DNA of 64,000 nt from Cladocopium goreaui (lineage: Eukaryota; Sar; Dinophyceae; Suessiales; Symbiodiniaceae): contig CAMXCT020000901.1 in the NCBI GenBank assembly GCA_947184155.2, positions 130,001 to 194,000 of the forward strand, in the 5' to 3' direction. Positions 62,643 through 64,000 of the stretch are shown here, one piece after another (position 1 is the first letter of the stretch; each line of letters opens with the position of its first letter). Both the position numbers and the translations under genes were made by a program. The notes under the pieces were generated by a model that worked only from the letters and a program-made list of their open reading frames with translations, did not search any database and was not told the origin of the DNA.

Positions 62643-62756
62643 TACCCTCTGGTAAACTAACAGTTTACGATTGAAAATGGCCATCGAAATCGTTGATTGT
62701 CCCATGAAAAATGGGTGGATTTTCCAGTTCGTTATGTAAACGTTTGCCAGAGGGTA
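62643..62756. mobile_element. foldback element family 1
   Basis: TACCCTCTGGTAAACTAACA and TGTAAACGTTTGCCAGAGGG face each other around GGCCATCGAAATCGTTGATT. Confidence 0.82.
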
Positions 62757-62763
62757 ACCATCA

Positions 62764-63092
62764 TATATCCCATTAAATCCCATTAAAATACCATAAAATC
62801 CTATTAAGTCCCATTAAAATACCATAAAATCGCATTAAGTCCCATTAAAATACAATAAAATCCCATTAAAATCCCATTAAATCCCATTCAAATACCATAA
62901 AATCCTATTAAGTCCCATTAAAATACCATAAAATCGCATTAAGTCCCATTAAAATACCATAAAATCCCATTAAAATCCCATTAAGTCCCATTAAAATACC
63001 ATAAAATACCATTTAGTCCCTTTAAAATACCATTAAAATACCATTAAAATACCATTAAAATACAATTAAAATACCATTAAAATACCATTAAC
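62764..63092. repeat. CCCATTAAAATACCATAAAA minisatellite
   Basis: Over 300 bp of imperfect 10-12 bp words (CCATTAAAAT, ACCATAAAAT). A longer ~47 bp period is visible in the left part. Confidence 0.9.
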
Positions 63093-63320
63093 CCCTGTTG
63101 AATCCATTTTCTTCTTGCTCCAATTTGGTGATGTTCGAAGGCACAGATCGTTGCAACGCAGCTCCACGAAGCGATAATCCATGCCTAACAGCGGAGTATG
63201 GCAGGATTTAACGGTCCAAAATTGGTTCAATGGTTAATATGTGGTTAATATACTGTTAATATATGGCTAATATATGGTTATAATAATGGTTATTATATGG
63301 TTAATGATGGATAATAATAA

Positions 63321-63422
63321 CTGGTTGGTGGTAAAACAACCCCTCTGAAAAATATGAAAGTCAATTGGGATTATTATTCCCAATATAGAGAAAAATAAAA
63401 AATGTTCCAAACCACCAACCAG
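63321..63422. mobile_element. foldback element family 2, TSD ATAA
   Basis: CTGGTTGGTGGTAAAACAAC and TTCCAAACCACCAACCAG, flanked by ATAA (63317-63320 and 63423-63426). Confidence 0.85.
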
Positions 63423-63559
63423 ATAACATAGTTTCTGTGCATGTTTGAGCATCACACAGTGATTTTGCTAAGAAACATATGTTGAACAATCAAACATTGA
63501 TTTTACTATGTGACCCACATATGTGGACTTTGACCACTAAGAAACTAGGTCAGCAGCGC

Positions 63560-64000
63560 ATATATATATATATACTATATATATATATACACAATCATAC
63601 ATATTACATATGTATATATATATACATTATTATGTCATAATATTGTATATTCAGTTCCAATATGTTACACCTTTAATTTGACCAAAAAAAAAAGCTTCCC
63701 ACAGCGGGCCCCAGGTGCGATAATCCTCGATGTTGCGGATCGTCAGATCAGAGACCCAGGTGAAGTAGTGCTTCAAACCTCCGGCTTTGAAGCAGTTGGG
63801 GAAAGGCCAACAATGGGGAATGGCATACGTAATTAGAGATATAAATGATATTATATAACTATAGATATTATATATATGTACATATTATATATATACATAT
63901 TATATATAATATGTATATATATATATAATGTATGTATATATATATAATGTATATATATATATATATAATGTATATATATATAATGTATATATTTAATATG
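63560..64000. repeat. (TA)n-rich microsatellite blocks
   Basis: TA-rich blocks at 63560-63650 and 63840-64000 flank a short GC-richer island (63690-63825) that may be an exon fragment of unknown strand. Confidence 0.8.

Noticed and set aside
1..64000. CRISPR arrays, bacterial operons, rRNA genes
   Set aside because: None found; no spaced direct-repeat array, no ribosome-binding-site/operon layout and no rRNA-like blocks. The DNA is eukaryotic in character.

Overview
The window looks like nuclear DNA of a dinoflagellate (Symbiodiniaceae or Polarella type). Most of it is repeat. Coding sequence is limited to three retroelements and small GC-rich exon-like islands in AT-rich introns. Exon peptides on the minus strand read, in order, like one uncharacterised algal protein family that I know from dinoflagellate gene sets (HFDVNKT motif). 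The family and taxon assignments rest on recall, not on a search.

Layout: 1-2037 is low-complexity DNA (pyrimidine-rich, 10-mer, TGTAG-like and triplet/hexamer tracts). 2030-12238 is a tandem array of ~935 bp units that reverses orientation near 6240. 12239-16075 is a second array with a ~1.36 kb higher-order period. 16076-54719 holds intron-like DNA with many short foldback elements (at least four families), exon-like islands and two minus-strand Ty1/copia elements: copia-1 (23245-31994, identical 373 bp LTRs) and copia-2 (34852-41689, 91 bp LTRs, degraded). 54734-60484 is a Penelope-like retroelement with an N-terminal GIY-YIG domain, a second ORF, ~690 bp direct terminal repeats and a 14 bp target duplication. 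60499-64000 returns to foldbacks, a CATTAAAATACC-type minisatellite and (TA)n tracts.

Recognisable genes, exon series and all three retroelements lie on the minus strand, in keeping with unidirectional dinoflagellate gene order. Both copia elements fall between exons of the HFDVNKT-family gene (43.6 kb down to 18.3 kb) and share its orientation. Several exon frames stay open up to the terminal repeat of the commonest foldback family, whose ends read CTG|GTAAAC and TTTACCAG|AGGG. This raises the possibility that these elements supply splice sites (introners). Many GC-rich islands are open in more than one frame on both strands, so their strand and exon limits are uncertain; these are marked with low confidence.
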